Source: Emticicia sp. C21
GTDB lineage: Bacteria > Bacteroidota > Bacteroidia > Cytophagales > Spirosomataceae
Direction of reading: 5' to 3'
Assembly (NCBI RefSeq): GCF_003418935.1
Contig: NZ_QVMT01000015.1
Location: 1-64,000, forward strand
Length of the DNA: 64,000 bases
Every line of letters begins with the position of its first letter. The first letter of the stretch is position 1. The notes under the pieces are model-generated. The model was not told where the DNA came from. It saw only the letters and a list, made by a program, of their open reading frames with translations, and ran no database searches. Shown here in pieces: positions 16,561 to 25,859 of this stretch. A program made the translations under genes and the position numbers.

Positions 16561-16980
16561 TTACTATTTATTCTCTTATTTTAAATTTAGTAGACCCAAG
16601 AGAATTTTTTTAATGTTAATTATTAGCAAGAAATAATTGTGCCAATTTTTTATTGAATGTATTATATTGCTCTATTATAGAATTATTCTAATAAATAGTG
16701 CCGTTTAGTAAAGAATTTGTTGAATAGTTTTTTAATAAAATTATCTAACGGATACGTAGTAATTTTTTGATTATCAGCGATTTACACTTTAGTACGAATT
16801 TTGTTGTCAAAATACCTCCATTCAATCAGGTAATTAAATTTATGCCAAAATATAAATCTTCAAAAATTATATATGTATGTAATAACATATATATATACGT
16901 GAACTTATTTGTCTGAAAATTAGAGGAATGTTCGTAATTATAAAGCAGATTTATTTACTTCGCATTTCAAAAAAATTGCA
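16561..16980. other. AT-rich intergenic stretch before maf
   Basis: About 420 bp between the end of the repeat array and the maf start codon. It is very AT-rich with TATATATA-type runs around 16868-16898. I see no open frame, no further array unit and no clear TAnnTTTG box close to maf. Confidence 0.5.
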
Positions 16981-17556
16981 ATGTATTTAGCCAGACCTCT
17001 TATACTAGCTTCCAATTCTCCACGCCGAAAAGAAATTATGCATAATGCAGGATTTGAGTTTTCAGTAAAAGTTATTCCTACCGATGAAGTCTTTCCTAAA
17101 GACATGCCAGTAGAAGAAGTACCGGCTTTTCTGGCAAAAAATAAAGCAGCCTGTTTTAGTGAGAACCTAAATGATGAAATTATTCTTTGCGCAGATACAG
17201 TAGTGGTAATTGAAAATGAAATCATTAACAAACCTGCTGATATTAATGATGCCCGTAGGATGCTTAGCTTATTAAGTGACAAAGTACACAGGGTTATTAC
17301 GGGTGTTTGCATCATGACAAAAGAAGAAGTAATTACGCTGGCAGATACTACTTATGTAACTTTCAAACCTTTGAGTGAATGGGAAATAGAATATTATATA
17401 CAAAAATGCCATCCATTTGATAAAGCCGGGAGCTATGGTGTGCAAGACTTTATAGGTATGATTGGTATTACAAAGATTGAGGGGTCTTTTTATACAGTAA
17501 TGGGTTTACCTATTCATCGGGTTTATGAAGAGTTAGAAAAATACATGGTTCGTTGA
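16981..17556 (+). CDS. maf: Maf family nucleotide pyrophosphatase
   Basis: A 191-aa protein with the Maf signature LASNSPRRKEI at the N-terminus, 'CADTVVVIENEIINKPAD' (with the catalytic Asp), 'LSDKVHRVITGVCI' and 'CHPFDKAGSYGVQDFIG' (the DKAGSYGIQ block). The family hydrolyses non-canonical or pyrimidine nucleoside triphosphates such as dTTP/UTP and is linked to septum arrest when overproduced. The motif set fits the YhdE-like (dTTP/UTP) group. ATG start; cytoplasmic. The stop codon lies 20 bp before the GH13 start, so the two are probably co-transcribed. Confidence 0.93.
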   Translation: MYLARPLILASNSPRRKEIMHNAGFEFSVKVIPTDEVFPKDMPVEEVPAFLAKNKAACFSENLNDEIILCADTVVVIENEIINKPADINDARRMLSLLSDKVHRVITGVCIMTKEEVITLADTTYVTFKPLSEWEIEYYIQKCHPFDKAGSYGVQDFIGMIGITKIEGSFYTVMGLPIHRVYEELEKYMVR

Positions 17557-17576
17557 GACGTGCTTATCTTAAACAA

Positions 17577-19307
17577 ATGATAGAATACTTAGACGACAAT
17601 AGTGTAAAGCTAACTTTTAAAGCTCCATATAAAAAATCGGTTCATGTAGTAGGGGAGTTCAACAATTGGCAGGTTTCTGAAAGGTACGCCATGCAGAAGC
17701 AAAATGATGGGGAGACTTTTAGTATAGTCATCAACTATTTACAACCGAAGAAAGAATATGCCTATCAGTTTTTGATTGATAAGAAAATTGCAATAGCTGA
17801 CCTATATACTGAGAAAATTCTTGATCCGCAATTTGATAATCAGATTTCGTCGAATACTTACCCAAACTTAAAGAAATATCCTGCTGATAATCCATTTGGA
17901 GGCAGTGTATCCGTTTTGCAGACCTCACCAGAGCCTTACCAATGGAATATTAAAGACTTTACCTCTCCGGCTAAAGAAGATTTGATAATCTATGAATTGC
18001 TCATAAGAGATTTTGTAGAGTCTCGTAAATACAAAGATATTGTCAATTTTATTCCTTATCTAAAAAAGTTGGGGATTAATGCTATTGAATTATTACCTGT
18101 GCAGGAATTTACCGGAAACAACTCCTGGGGATATAATCCGACTTTCTATTTCGCTGCTGATAAAGCTTATGGAACAAAAGATGATTTAAAATATCTGATT
18201 GATAAATGCCATGAGAATGGTATAGCCGTGATTTTAGATGTAGTTTTTAACCATGCCGATAAGAAATTCTCTTACTACAAAGCCTATAAAGGCCATAAAA
18301 GCGCGGATGGTGAACATCCGTTTTTCAACGAGAAAGCAACGCACCCTTATTCCATTTTTTTTGATTTCAATCACGAAAGTAAATATACCCAGACTTTTTT
18401 TGATGATGTTTGCCATTTCTGGTTGAATGAATATAAGATAGATGGTTTCCGCTTTGACCTCACCAAGGGCTTTACGCAAGTAAAATCATATCCTGATGTA
18501 TTGAAATGGTCGAGTTATGATGCCAGTCGGGTGAAATTATTAAAACGGATGTTTAACAAAATCAGGCAGTACAATAAAAATTGCTATCTGATATTGGAGC
18601 ACCTGGCCGCTAACGATGAAGAAACTGAATTGGCTGATTATGGATTTCTATTATGGGGACACCTGAATCATCAGTTCAGAAATTTACTAAAGGGTAAGAA
18701 TGATAGCATTTCATGGCTTAGTCATCATAACAGAGGTTGGAAGGAGGCAAATCTGGTGGGTTATATGGAAAGCCATGATGAAGAGAGACTTGTCTATGAT
18801 GCCAACCAAAAATTTAAAGATTTATCGGTTTCACTGTCAAGAGCAAGAGCCGCCACAGTAATATTTTTTGCCTATCCCGGCCCAAAATTATTCTGGCAAT
18901 TTGGCGAGTTTGGTTATGATATATCCATAGATTATAATGGACGAACAGGAGTAAAACCTATTAAATGGGATTACCTGAAAGACCCTGACCGACAAGCTTT
19001 GCTTGAAGTTTATAGGCAAATGATTCATTTGCGTAAAAATATTGTTGCATTTAAAGAGGGTGCTTTTAATGAGGTGTCTGAAAGTCTGATAAAAAAAATA
19101 AATATTAATCACCTAACACTCAATATCAGAATCATAGCCAATTTTAGTTTGAAAGAAGTTGAATTAAAAAGTAATTTAGAAGTAGGTATCTGGTTTGATT
19201 TTTTCAGAGAAACCGTGTGGAATGTATCTGAAAAAAATCAAAGAATTACCTTAAAGGCAGGGGAGTATTACTTATTTACTTCTAATAAAATTGAGAAGTT
19301 TCAATAA
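17577..19307 (+). CDS. GH13 alpha-amylase family enzyme with N-terminal CBM48
   Basis: A 576-aa protein from the ATG at 17577; an in-frame TTG at 17553 overlaps the maf stop and is less likely. Residues ~8-90 form an isoamylase-N/CBM48-like domain ('VHVVGEFNNW'). The (beta/alpha)8 barrel shows the GH13 regions DVVFNH, DGFRFDLTKGF (nucleophile D294), LILEHLA (acid/base E341) and ESHDEER (H400-D401). No signal peptide, so it is cytoplasmic and probably acts on glycogen or maltodextrin (amylase or branching/debranching type; the subfamily is not settled). C-terminal beta domain ends 'LKAGEYYLFT'. It is followed 11 bp later by the T9SS-tail-like small gene. Confidence 0.9.
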   Translation: MIEYLDDNSVKLTFKAPYKKSVHVVGEFNNWQVSERYAMQKQNDGETFSIVINYLQPKKEYAYQFLIDKKIAIADLYTEKILDPQFDNQISSNTYPNLKKYPADNPFGGSVSVLQTSPEPYQWNIKDFTSPAKEDLIIYELLIRDFVESRKYKDIVNFIPYLKKLGINAIELLPVQEFTGNNSWGYNPTFYFAADKAYGTKDDLKYLIDKCHENGIAVILDVVFNHADKKFSYYKAYKGHKSADGEHPFFNEKATHPYSIFFDFNHESKYTQTFFDDVCHFWLNEYKIDGFRFDLTKGFTQVKSYPDVLKWSSYDASRVKLLKRMFNKIRQYNKNCYLILEHLAANDEETELADYGFLLWGHLNHQFRNLLKGKNDSISWLSHHNRGWKEANLVGYMESHDEERLVYDANQKFKDLSVSLSRARAATVIFFAYPGPKLFWQFGEFGYDISIDYNGRTGVKPIKWDYLKDPDRQALLEVYRQMIHLRKNIVAFKEGAFNEVSESLIKKININHLTLNIRIIANFSLKEVELKSNLEVGIWFDFFRETVWNVSEKNQRITLKAGEYYLFTSNKIEKFQ

Positions 19308-19318
19308 ACCAAAGAATC

Positions 19319-19561
19319 ATGAGAAAAGACGAATTAGTCATATTTTATAACGAACCCGACGAAAAAGTATATGTGAAAGTGCCACCCGGAATAGAAACAC
19401 ATTATCAGCTATCGAATCTGGCAGGGAAGATTTTGCAGGAAGAAGTACATACAAAAGCCCTGCACGATTTTGACCTTGCAGGGCTTCCGGAGGGTATTTA
19501 TTTTGTTATAGTAAATCAGGACGACATTATCCGTTCAAAGAAAATTGTCAAAAATACCTGA
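19319..19561 (+). CDS. free-standing T9SS type A C-terminal-domain-like protein, 80 aa
   Basis: The whole 80-aa protein resembles the T9SS type A sorting domain: an initial 'IFYNEPDEKVYVKV' strand (where secreted proteins have 'YPNP'), 'THYQLSNLAGKILQEE' (the D-x-x-G-K turn, here N-L-A-G-K), 'FDLAGLPEGIYFVIV' (the L-x-x-G-x-Y block) and a terminal 'RSKKIVKN'. Normally this is the last ~80 residues of a secreted protein with a signal peptide. Here there is neither cargo nor signal peptide, and the ATG is only 11 bp after the cytoplasmic GH13 enzyme. Role unknown: a detached remnant, or a cytoplasmic beta-sandwich protein working with the GH13 enzyme. It converges with rho, 2 bp apart. Confidence 0.75.
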   Translation: MRKDELVIFYNEPDEKVYVKVPPGIETHYQLSNLAGKILQEEVHTKALHDFDLAGLPEGIYFVIVNQDDIIRSKKIVKNT

Positions 19562-19563
19562 TA

Positions 19564-21291
19564 CTATCTATTCATTGTCATTAAGAATTCCTCGTTGTTA
19601 CGGGTACCTTTCATTTTATCTAATAAGAACTCCATTGTTTCCATAGGGTTCATGTCAGCCATATACTTGCGAAGCAACCATACTTTTTGCAAGCTATCTT
19701 TGTCCATTAACAAGTCTTCACGACGAGTACCCGAAGCCAGAATATCTATAGCAGGATATACACGTTTGTTCGATAACTTACGGTCAAGCTGCAACTCCAT
19801 ATTACCAGTACCTTTAAACTCTTCAAAGATTACCTCGTCCATTTTCGAACCTGTATCAATCAAGGCAGTCGCGATAATAGTTAATGAACCACCGTTTTCA
19901 ACATTACGGGCAGCTCCAAAGAAACGTTTAGGTTTATGAAGTGCGTTAGCATCAACACCACCCGAAAGGATTTTGCCAGATGATGGGATGACGGTGTTAT
20001 AAGCTCGAGCCAGACGAGTAATTGAGTCTAGAAGGATTACAACATCGTGACCACACTCTACCAGCCGTTTTGCTTTCTCCAATACCAAGCCTGATACTTT
20101 TACATGTCTGTCGGCAGTTTCGTCGAAAGTTGATGAAATTACTTCTGCACGCACACTACGTTGCATATCGGTAACTTCCTCAGGACGTTCGTCAATCAAC
20201 AGGATAATCAGATAAATTTCAGGGTGATTACGGGTAATGGCATTGGCAATTTCTTTCAATAAAACCGTTTTACCAGTTTTAGGTTGTGCCACAATCATCC
20301 CACGCTGACCTTTTCCGATAGGCGAAAATAAGTCTAATACACGGGTTGAATAAATATCAGATTTGCTGCTTAATTTGATTTGCTCTTCCGGGAAAAGAGG
20401 AGTAAGGTATTCAAACGGAATACGGTCACGAATCTCTTCGGTAGTTTTACCATTGACAGAGAGCACTTTTAATAAGGCAAAATATTTTTCTCCTTCTTTT
20501 GGCGGGCGGATAGCTCCCTTTACTGTATCACCTGTTTTAAGACCAAATAATTTTATCTGTGATGGAGATACGTAAATATCGTCCGGGCTTGCTAAATAGT
20601 TATAATCGGCAGAGCGAAGGAAACCATAGCCACCTTCCTGCATGATTTCGAGTACACCTTCGTTTTCAATTAAGCCATCAAACTCTTTAATTAAGTTGTT
20701 AAATTGCTTTTTGATAACTTTGGTGTAATCATCTACAAATCTTTTGTCTTCCTTTGGTTCAGCGATATCTGGTACTATATCATCTATCAACCCCTCAAAT
20801 TCACTCATTTCTGCATCGATTTGTGATAAATCGAAATCTTCAGCTTCTTCTAGATTTAATAGAGGTTCCAAGTCCGGATCGAAGGAGATATCTGAATCAT
20901 GAGCAGGTGTAGAAACGGCCGATTGAGGAGAAGGTGTATTAAAAATATCTTGTGAGGCTTGCTTTTCAAAAGGTTTTTTACCTCCTACCTTTTTCACAGG
21001 CTCTTTTGAAATCGGGCTACTCTCTAGTGGGTTATCACCCTGCTTAGGCAATCTTGTGCGGTTTTTAGGCACTTTATTACTATTATTGAATAATGGTACT
21101 TCAAAATTTGTGACCGATGTATCGGCTACTTCTTTTGGCATGTTAAAAGTTGATTTGTTGGATTGTGTTTCCAAAATCTTTTCAATGAGCTCATTTTTTG
21201 AGGCATTGCGGACATCTTTTATGCCCACTTCAATACAAATTTTTCTTAACTCTGATAGAAGTTTCAGATTCAGTTCTTCTGATGTATACAT
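19564..21291 (-). CDS. rho: transcription termination factor Rho
   Basis: A 575-aa Rho. An N-terminal helical RHO_N segment (1-42) is followed by a long low-complexity, acidic/Pro-rich insert (about 45-185), then the cold-shock RNA-binding domain ('[31 protein letters not shown]' region, ~210-285) and the RecA-like motor with Walker A AQPKTGKT (335-342), Walker [17 protein letters not shown], and the Q/R-loop region '[21 protein letters not shown]'. It is a hexameric RNA-dependent ATPase that ends transcription. The insert makes it about 155 aa longer than the E. coli protein, as is common in Bacteroidota. ATG start; a TAnnTTTG box 176 bp upstream implies a long leader. Confidence 0.98.
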   Translation of the reverse strand: MYTSEELNLKLLSELRKICIEVGIKDVRNASKNELIEKILETQSNKSTFNMPKEVADTSVTNFEVPLFNNSNKVPKNRTRLPKQGDNPLESSPISKEPVKKVGGKKPFEKQASQDIFNTPSPQSAVSTPAHDSDISFDPDLEPLLNLEEAEDFDLSQIDAEMSEFEGLIDDIVPDIAEPKEDKRFVDDYTKVIKKQFNNLIKEFDGLIENEGVLEIMQEGGYGFLRSADYNYLASPDDIYVSPSQIKLFGLKTGDTVKGAIRPPKEGEKYFALLKVLSVNGKTTEEIRDRIPFEYLTPLFPEEQIKLSSKSDIYSTRVLDLFSPIGKGQRGMIVAQPKTGKTVLLKEIANAITRNHPEIYLIILLIDERPEEVTDMQRSVRAEVISSTFDETADRHVKVSGLVLEKAKRLVECGHDVVILLDSITRLARAYNTVIPSSGKILSGGVDANALHKPKRFFGAARNVENGGSLTIIATALIDTGSKMDEVIFEEFKGTGNMELQLDRKLSNKRVYPAIDILASGTRREDLLMDKDSLQKVWLLRKYMADMNPMETMEFLLDKMKGTRNNEEFLMTMNR

Positions 21292-21791
21292 ACGTGAGAA
21301 TTAAACGATACGTTTTTATACGACGGTTAGCGGTTATTATCGATGCTGAAAATAAGAAAAGGACATTATAAGTTAGTGAACAGTTGAAAGCAAACTACAA
21401 GCAGTAAGCGAAACTAATGGTTATAAGTATTTTACTTTAACTGGAGCTTTTAAATTATACCTTATACAAATTTACATTTATAGGAAAACTCCCGGGATAG
21501 AAATTAGCAAGCTATTTATGGATTGTAATTTCAGAAACAATTAGACTGATTGACTTAAAGAGGGTATTTTCTTACTACAGAAAGCCTATTGAAGTTTTTT
21601 ACTCGGATTTGAATGCAATTATATAACGTTTATTTTTATTTGTCAATATATTTATCGAAATATTTTTTACAGCAATTTCAAGAATTGAATATAGCATTCA
21701 ATCAGACAAACAAATGCAGACATTATTTTCATCACCTGACGAAGAGATAACGTAATACTGATATATTAAAGTTCAAATGAACAGATTTATT
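21292..21791. other. rho leader region and rho-thrB spacer
   Basis: 500 bp between thrB (stop 21792) and the rho start. A TAnnTTTG box on the minus strand at 21467-21474 would give a rho leader of about 170 nt, and Rho is autoregulated through its leader in E. coli; autoregulation here is inference. The rest (21475-21791) is AT-rich, with no open frame or terminator that I can see. Confidence 0.4.
21467..21474 (-). promoter_or_regulatory. -7 promoter box, TAAATTTG (possible rho promoter)
   Basis: Exact TAnnTTTG match on the minus strand, 175 bp upstream of the rho start codon. No clear -33 box, and AT-rich DNA makes chance matches likely. Confidence 0.3.
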
Positions 21792-22721
21792 TTAGCCAAG
21801 CACTTTTGGTCCTTGCTGATTAACGCCTGATACATACGCATTGCAGTGTATGCTTGCCTTTTCAAAAGTTGTTTTCATGGCCATGGCAACTTTTTCCGCC
21901 GTTTCTTTTCCCTTACTGAATGCAAAGACGGATGGCCCCGCACCTGATATACTACAACCCAAAGCACCTGCCTCTAAGGCTGCACGTTTCACCTCCCAGA
22001 ATTCAGGAATCAGAATGGCACGCACAGGCTCAATGATAAAATCGACCATTGAGCGGGCAATCAAATCATAGTCAGCCTGCATCAATCCGGCTATCATTCC
22101 TGCCACATTACCCATTTGTGCAATCGTATTTTTCATTGATACTTCGTTACGTAATATATAACGGGCATCTTTTGTATTGACTTCTATATCAGGATGAACA
22201 ATTGTAACGAATAGCTCTGATGGAGTAGGAACATTAAAAATATCGAGGGGGTTATAACTTCTGATAACCACAAAACCTCCCATCAGGGCTGGCGCAACAT
22301 TATCGGCATGTGCTGAACCACAGGCTATACGTTCGCCTTCCATTGAGAAAGGGAGTAGCGATTTTGTGGTGCAAGGATTACCGAGAATTTCGTTCACAGC
22401 AAATACCCCAGCTACTGAACTGGCAGAACTACTGCCTAAGCCACTACCCAGTGGCATTTTTTTATGAAGTTCTAAATCAAAACCTTGTTCAATGCCATTT
22501 TTTTTGAGGAACGCTAAGATTGGAACCGTTACAGCATTTTTACTGGCATCATAAGTTAGTTTTCCCTCATCTCCGCTAATCTTGGTAATCACAATCTGGT
22601 TATCGTTACGTTTTCTTACAATAACCTCATCACCGGGGGCATCTACTGCAAAACCGAATATATCAAAACCACAGGCAACATTGGCAACAGTAGCAGGAGC
22701 AAAAACTTTAATTGATTCCAT
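21792..22721 (-). CDS. thrB: homoserine kinase
   Basis: A 309-aa GHMP kinase. The N-terminal 'VFAPATVANVACGFDIFGFA' is typical of homoserine kinase, the ATP-binding P-loop is 'MPLGSGLGSSSASSVAGVFA', and 'ALGCSISGAGPSVFAFS' is the C-terminal GHMP motif 3. It phosphorylates L-homoserine to O-phosphohomoserine in threonine biosynthesis. ATG start with a TAnnTTTG box 32 bp upstream. No thrA or thrC neighbours are in the window; the metX gene at 30225 uses the same precursor, homoserine, for methionine. Confidence 0.96.
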   Translation of the reverse strand: MESIKVFAPATVANVACGFDIFGFAVDAPGDEVIVRKRNDNQIVITKISGDEGKLTYDASKNAVTVPILAFLKKNGIEQGFDLELHKKMPLGSGLGSSSASSVAGVFAVNEILGNPCTTKSLLPFSMEGERIACGSAHADNVAPALMGGFVVIRSYNPLDIFNVPTPSELFVTIVHPDIEVNTKDARYILRNEVSMKNTIAQMGNVAGMIAGLMQADYDLIARSMVDFIIEPVRAILIPEFWEVKRAALEAGALGCSISGAGPSVFAFSKGKETAEKVAMAMKTTFEKASIHCNAYVSGVNQQGPKVLG

Positions 22722-22753
22722 TAATAATAAAAATTGAGTTCTTTGGTTGGCAT

Positions 22754-22761
22754 CAAAATTA
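22754..22761 (-). promoter_or_regulatory. -7 promoter box for thrB, TAATTTTG
   Basis: Exact TAnnTTTG match on the minus strand, 32 bp before the thrB start codon, in the divergent thrB/ompA-like intergenic region. Confidence 0.45.
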
Positions 22762-22845
22762 ATCTTTTTGATGGATTTTTAGAAATTATTTATTTTGTGC
22801 TTTAATCAGTATTAATCGATTTTTAACTGAATTCATACTTTCTAT

Positions 22846-22853
22846 TAAATTTG
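22846..22853 (+). promoter_or_regulatory. -7 promoter box, TAAATTTG (OmpA-like gene)
   Basis: Exact TAnnTTTG match on the plus strand, 100 bp before the OmpA-like gene. Divergent to the thrB box at 22754-22761. Confidence 0.35.
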
Positions 22854-22953
22854 TAAAGAAAACAGAGGGTTATGATGGTGGTTAATTTACTTTTTACTAC
22901 ATTTCCTGTCCCAAACTATTGATTTCGTTAATTAGCCAAACTCAGCAATTAAA

Positions 22954-23490
22954 ATGAACAGACTTCTTATCCTACTGCTGATTCTGTTATGGTCTTTGGG
23001 TTATAGCTGGTTCTGGAATTGCCATCGCAAGCCCTATTGTTATAGTGGTACAGTTGTTTCTTTAGATAACATCCCTGTAATGGATAGTGTTGCAGTACCT
23101 ACCAATCAGTCTACCGATACCGTACAGTTAACTGCTGAAGAGCAGATTCTTTTTAAACCGCTTGATGTGTATTTCGTATCAGGACAAACAGCTATTTTAC
23201 ATACACCTGAAGTAGATACATTTCTTGTAACCGCCAGAAGGTACCTGGCAAAGTTTCCTGAAAAACAATTATTGATAACAGGTCATACTGATGACAATGG
23301 TGCTGAAGATGCCAACCAAATGCTCTCAGAGATTCGAGCTGATAAAGTGAAGAGTTTATTAACTGCTGAGGGTATCAAAGCTGAACAGATGGTAACGGAG
23401 GGAAAGGGTGAAAAAGAGCCTGTTACAACTAATGATACCGATGAAGGTAAGGCTAAAAACCGCAGGGCAACCATTAGGCTGAAAAAATAG
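22954..23490 (+). CDS. OmpA family protein (C-terminal peptidoglycan-binding domain)
   Basis: A 178-aa protein with an N-terminal hydrophobic anchor (MNRLLILLLILLWSLGYSWF) and a C-terminal OmpA_C domain (about 85-178): 'FPEKQLLITGHTDDNGAEDANQMLSEIRADKVKSLL', '...VTEGKGEKEPVTTNDTDEGKAKNRRATI'. The Asp of GHTDD and the Arg of NRR are the residues that bind meso-diaminopimelate. It therefore links the envelope to peptidoglycan; lack of a beta-barrel means it is a periplasmic, membrane-anchored version. ATG start. It is followed after 25 bp by another membrane-anchored protein on the same strand. Confidence 0.9.
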   Translation: MNRLLILLLILLWSLGYSWFWNCHRKPYCYSGTVVSLDNIPVMDSVAVPTNQSTDTVQLTAEEQILFKPLDVYFVSGQTAILHTPEVDTFLVTARRYLAKFPEKQLLITGHTDDNGAEDANQMLSEIRADKVKSLLTAEGIKAEQMVTEGKGEKEPVTTNDTDEGKAKNRRATIRLKK

Positions 23491-23515
23491 CCGAAACACG
23501 CACTATCTTATATTA

Positions 23516-24088
23516 ATGTCGAACGATTTAATGCTACTTATTATAATGGAAAATTTACAATGTCTTTTCAATAATTTCCCGTGGGATATATTTCTCTTCT
23601 GGTTTATACCCTTATTACTATTGGCACTATTGCTTTGGTGGCTATTGAATAAAAAGGTTAAAACTCTGGAAATTTATAACGCAGAATTGCATGACAGAAT
23701 AAAGTTTCTGGAAAGTGAGCTGGATGCTTGTCGCAAAACAAGAATATCAGTAGCAGTTGAGCCAAGTCCAATTACTACTGCCGCAACCAGTATAGTAGCC
23801 GGTGTTACTCCACAACCTGTTGTGCCTCCACCGGTAAAAGATGACTTGAAAATTGTAGAGGGAATCGGGCCAAAAATTGAAGAATTATTCAATAAAGCGG
23901 GTATTTATACTTTTGCTCAATTGGCTGATACTTCATCGGGTAGAATGAAAGAAATATTAGATAAAGCGGGTAGCCGATTCCAGATTCACGATCCAACAAC
24001 CTGGGCCGATCAGGCAGCAATGGCACGAGATGGTAAATGGGACGAGCTGAAAAAATGGCAGGATGAACTCTATAAAGGAAAATTATAA
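23516..24088 (+). CDS. membrane-anchored helix-hairpin-helix protein
   Basis: A 190-aa protein: one N-terminal membrane helix (DIFLFWFIPLLLLALLLWWLL, about 24-43), a short coiled coil (~45-70), a Pro/Thr-rich linker, and a C-terminal HhH domain with 'LKIVEGIGPKIEELFNKAGI' and 'ADTSSGRMKEILDKAGSRFQ'. This tail also occurs fused to various membrane proteins and to ribosomal L21 in Bacteroidota; its role (nucleic-acid or protein contact) is not established. ATG at 23516 used; an ATG at 23546 would keep the membrane helix and is possible. Same operon as the OmpA-like gene, ended by the hairpin at 24102-24132. Confidence 0.75.
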   Translation: MSNDLMLLIIMENLQCLFNNFPWDIFLFWFIPLLLLALLLWWLLNKKVKTLEIYNAELHDRIKFLESELDACRKTRISVAVEPSPITTAATSIVAGVTPQPVVPPPVKDDLKIVEGIGPKIEELFNKAGIYTFAQLADTSSGRMKEILDKAGSRFQIHDPTTWADQAAMARDGKWDELKKWQDELYKGKL

Positions 24089-24101
24089 TAAGCAATTGCG
24101 A

Positions 24102-24132
24102 AAAGCCTCTGATTCAATTCAGAGGCTTTTTT
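24102..24132 (+). terminator. rho-independent terminator
   Basis: Stem AAAGCCTCTGA / TCAGAGGCTTT, loop TTCAAT, then a T-run. It lies 13 bp after the HhH protein gene and ends the OmpA-HhH unit. Confidence 0.9.
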
Positions 24133-24257
24133 ATGAAGCAAAAATTTAAAACTTTAAAAAAAAATACCGTGATTCGCACTTTGTAAGCTTAGGTGTCACA
24201 ACATGCTTTGCATACCAAAAAAGCATATTTGTTCGCCGGAAATAACAATCACTTAGA

Positions 24258-24824
24258 ATGAAACGTATTGCCATATTAGCCTCTGGGTCAGGGAGTAATG
24301 CTGAAAAAATCATTAACTATTTTGAGAACAATGAATCCATTTGTGTTGATTTATTATTGACTAATAACCCGCAAGCAGGAATCATTGAAAGAGGTAGAAG
24401 ATTAAGTATACCTACCATTATTTTTGACAAAAAATCATTTGCCAAAACGGATAAAATTGTTGAGATACTGAAAAAACAGGAGATTGACTGGGTGATTCTG
24501 GCGGGCTTTCTTTGGCTCATTCCTGCAAATCTGATTAAGGCTTATCCGAATAAAATTATTAATATTCATCCTGCTCTTTTGCCAAAGTATGGGGGTAAAG
24601 GTATGTGGGGACATTTTGTGCATGAGGCTGTTCATGCCAATAAAGATACCGAATCCGGTATTACAATTCATTATGTAAATGAGAATTATGACGAAGGTGA
24701 GGTGATTTTTCAGGCAAAGTGTGAAATTACAGAAGAAGATATGCCTGCTGATATAGCTGCTAAAGTACAAGTATTAGAACACAAGCATTTTCCGGAAGTG
24801 ATAGAAAAATTGATTTTGGGCTAA
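24258..24824 (+). CDS. purN: phosphoribosylglycinamide formyltransferase (GAR transformylase)
   Basis: A 188-aa PurN of normal length. 'IAILASGSGSNAEKIINYF' is the N-terminal ligand loop. 'NIHPALLPKYGGKGMWG' holds the catalytic Asn-His pair (N and H of NIHP), and 'GITIHYVNENYDEGEVIFQ' holds the catalytic Asp. It transfers a formyl group from 10-formyl-THF to GAR in purine synthesis. ATG start. No other pur genes are nearby. A TTTG...catATTTG pair around 24211-24235 could be its promoter. The corA gene starts 16 bp after its stop. Confidence 0.96.
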   Translation: MKRIAILASGSGSNAEKIINYFENNESICVDLLLTNNPQAGIIERGRRLSIPTIIFDKKSFAKTDKIVEILKKQEIDWVILAGFLWLIPANLIKAYPNKIINIHPALLPKYGGKGMWGHFVHEAVHANKDTESGITIHYVNENYDEGEVIFQAKCEITEEDMPADIAAKVQVLEHKHFPEVIEKLILG

Positions 24825-24840
24825 AAAAACGATTTGACTT

Positions 24841-25785
24841 ATGGTACGTTTTTTTTACAAAGAAGGCAAACAAGTCAAGAAAGAAACAGATGTGCGAGAA
24901 GTAGGGCATCTAAAAAATCTGATGTGGGTAGATCTACAGTCAGCATCACAAGAAGAGGAAGAATGGATTGAAACCAAATGCGACATCAGTTTTCAGACTC
25001 CACAGGAAATAGTTGAGATTGAGAGCAGTGCACGATACTTTGAGCAGAATAATACTATCAATGCCAACTCTAACTTCCTGAAGGGAGATCAGGATGGGTA
25101 TCATTTTTACCCTGTTTCGTTTATGATTAGGGATAATGTGCTATTTACCTATCGACAGGGAGATTCAAGGTCGTTTGCAGATACGGTAAAGAAGATTAAA
25201 TTAGGAGAAGAAGTCTTTAAAGACGGTGTAGATATTCTACTGCTTTTACTCGAAACCCGTATTGAATCTGATGCAGACTTGCTAGAGAACATGACGAAGG
25301 AGGTAAAGAATATCAGTAAGGCACTAAGCAGAGAAAAGAAACCGAAACAGGCATCATTACTGAAGATAAATAATCTGCAAGAAAATACGATGTTGATACG
25401 GGAAAGTATTATTGATAAACAACGAGTACTTTCCCAGATTTTAAGAAGTGCGTACTTTCCTGAAGACCGTAAGGAAAGACTTCGTATTGTTTTGAAGGAC
25501 ATTACTTCACTGCTCGAATACACCACTTTCAACTTTGAGCGTTTAGAGTATTTGCAGGATACCTTTATGGGGCTTATCAATCTTGAGCAAAACGAAATCA
25601 TCAAGATTTTTACGATTGTTACCATATTGTTTCTGCCACCAACACTCATTGCAGGTATATTTGGCATGAATTATCAGGTAATACCTTCATCTGAAAACCC
25701 TTATGGTTTCTGGATTGCCGTTGGGCTCATGATTTTTTCTTCTATGATATTCTTGTTTTTCTTCAAGAGAAAGAAATGGATTTGA
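24841..25785 (+). CDS. corA: CorA family Mg2+/Co2+ transporter
   Basis: A 314-aa protein with a large N-terminal cytoplasmic funnel, a long helical stalk (about 150-240) and two C-terminal membrane helices: 'IFTIVTILFLPPTLIAGIFGMN' ending with the signature G-M-N, and 'GFWIAVGLMIFSSMIFLFFF' followed by a basic tail KRKKWI. CorA forms a pentameric channel that carries Mg2+ (and Co2+/Ni2+) across the inner membrane. ATG start 16 bp after purN, so co-transcription is likely. Confidence 0.94.
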   Translation: MVRFFYKEGKQVKKETDVREVGHLKNLMWVDLQSASQEEEEWIETKCDISFQTPQEIVEIESSARYFEQNNTINANSNFLKGDQDGYHFYPVSFMIRDNVLFTYRQGDSRSFADTVKKIKLGEEVFKDGVDILLLLLETRIESDADLLENMTKEVKNISKALSREKKPKQASLLKINNLQENTMLIRESIIDKQRVLSQILRSAYFPEDRKERLRIVLKDITSLLEYTTFNFERLEYLQDTFMGLINLEQNEIIKIFTIVTILFLPPTLIAGIFGMNYQVIPSSENPYGFWIAVGLMIFSSMIFLFFFKRKKWI

Positions 25786-25859
25786 TAAAAATGGTGTTAT
25801 AGTATAAGATTGTTTCTGACATTTGTCAGTAGCTCCTACCAAATAATAGATTAAGGTTT

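Noticed and set aside
21475-21791. A hidden tRNA or small RNA gene upstream of rho
   Set aside because: No cloverleaf, no terminator and no GC-rich stems could be found by eye in this AT-rich stretch.
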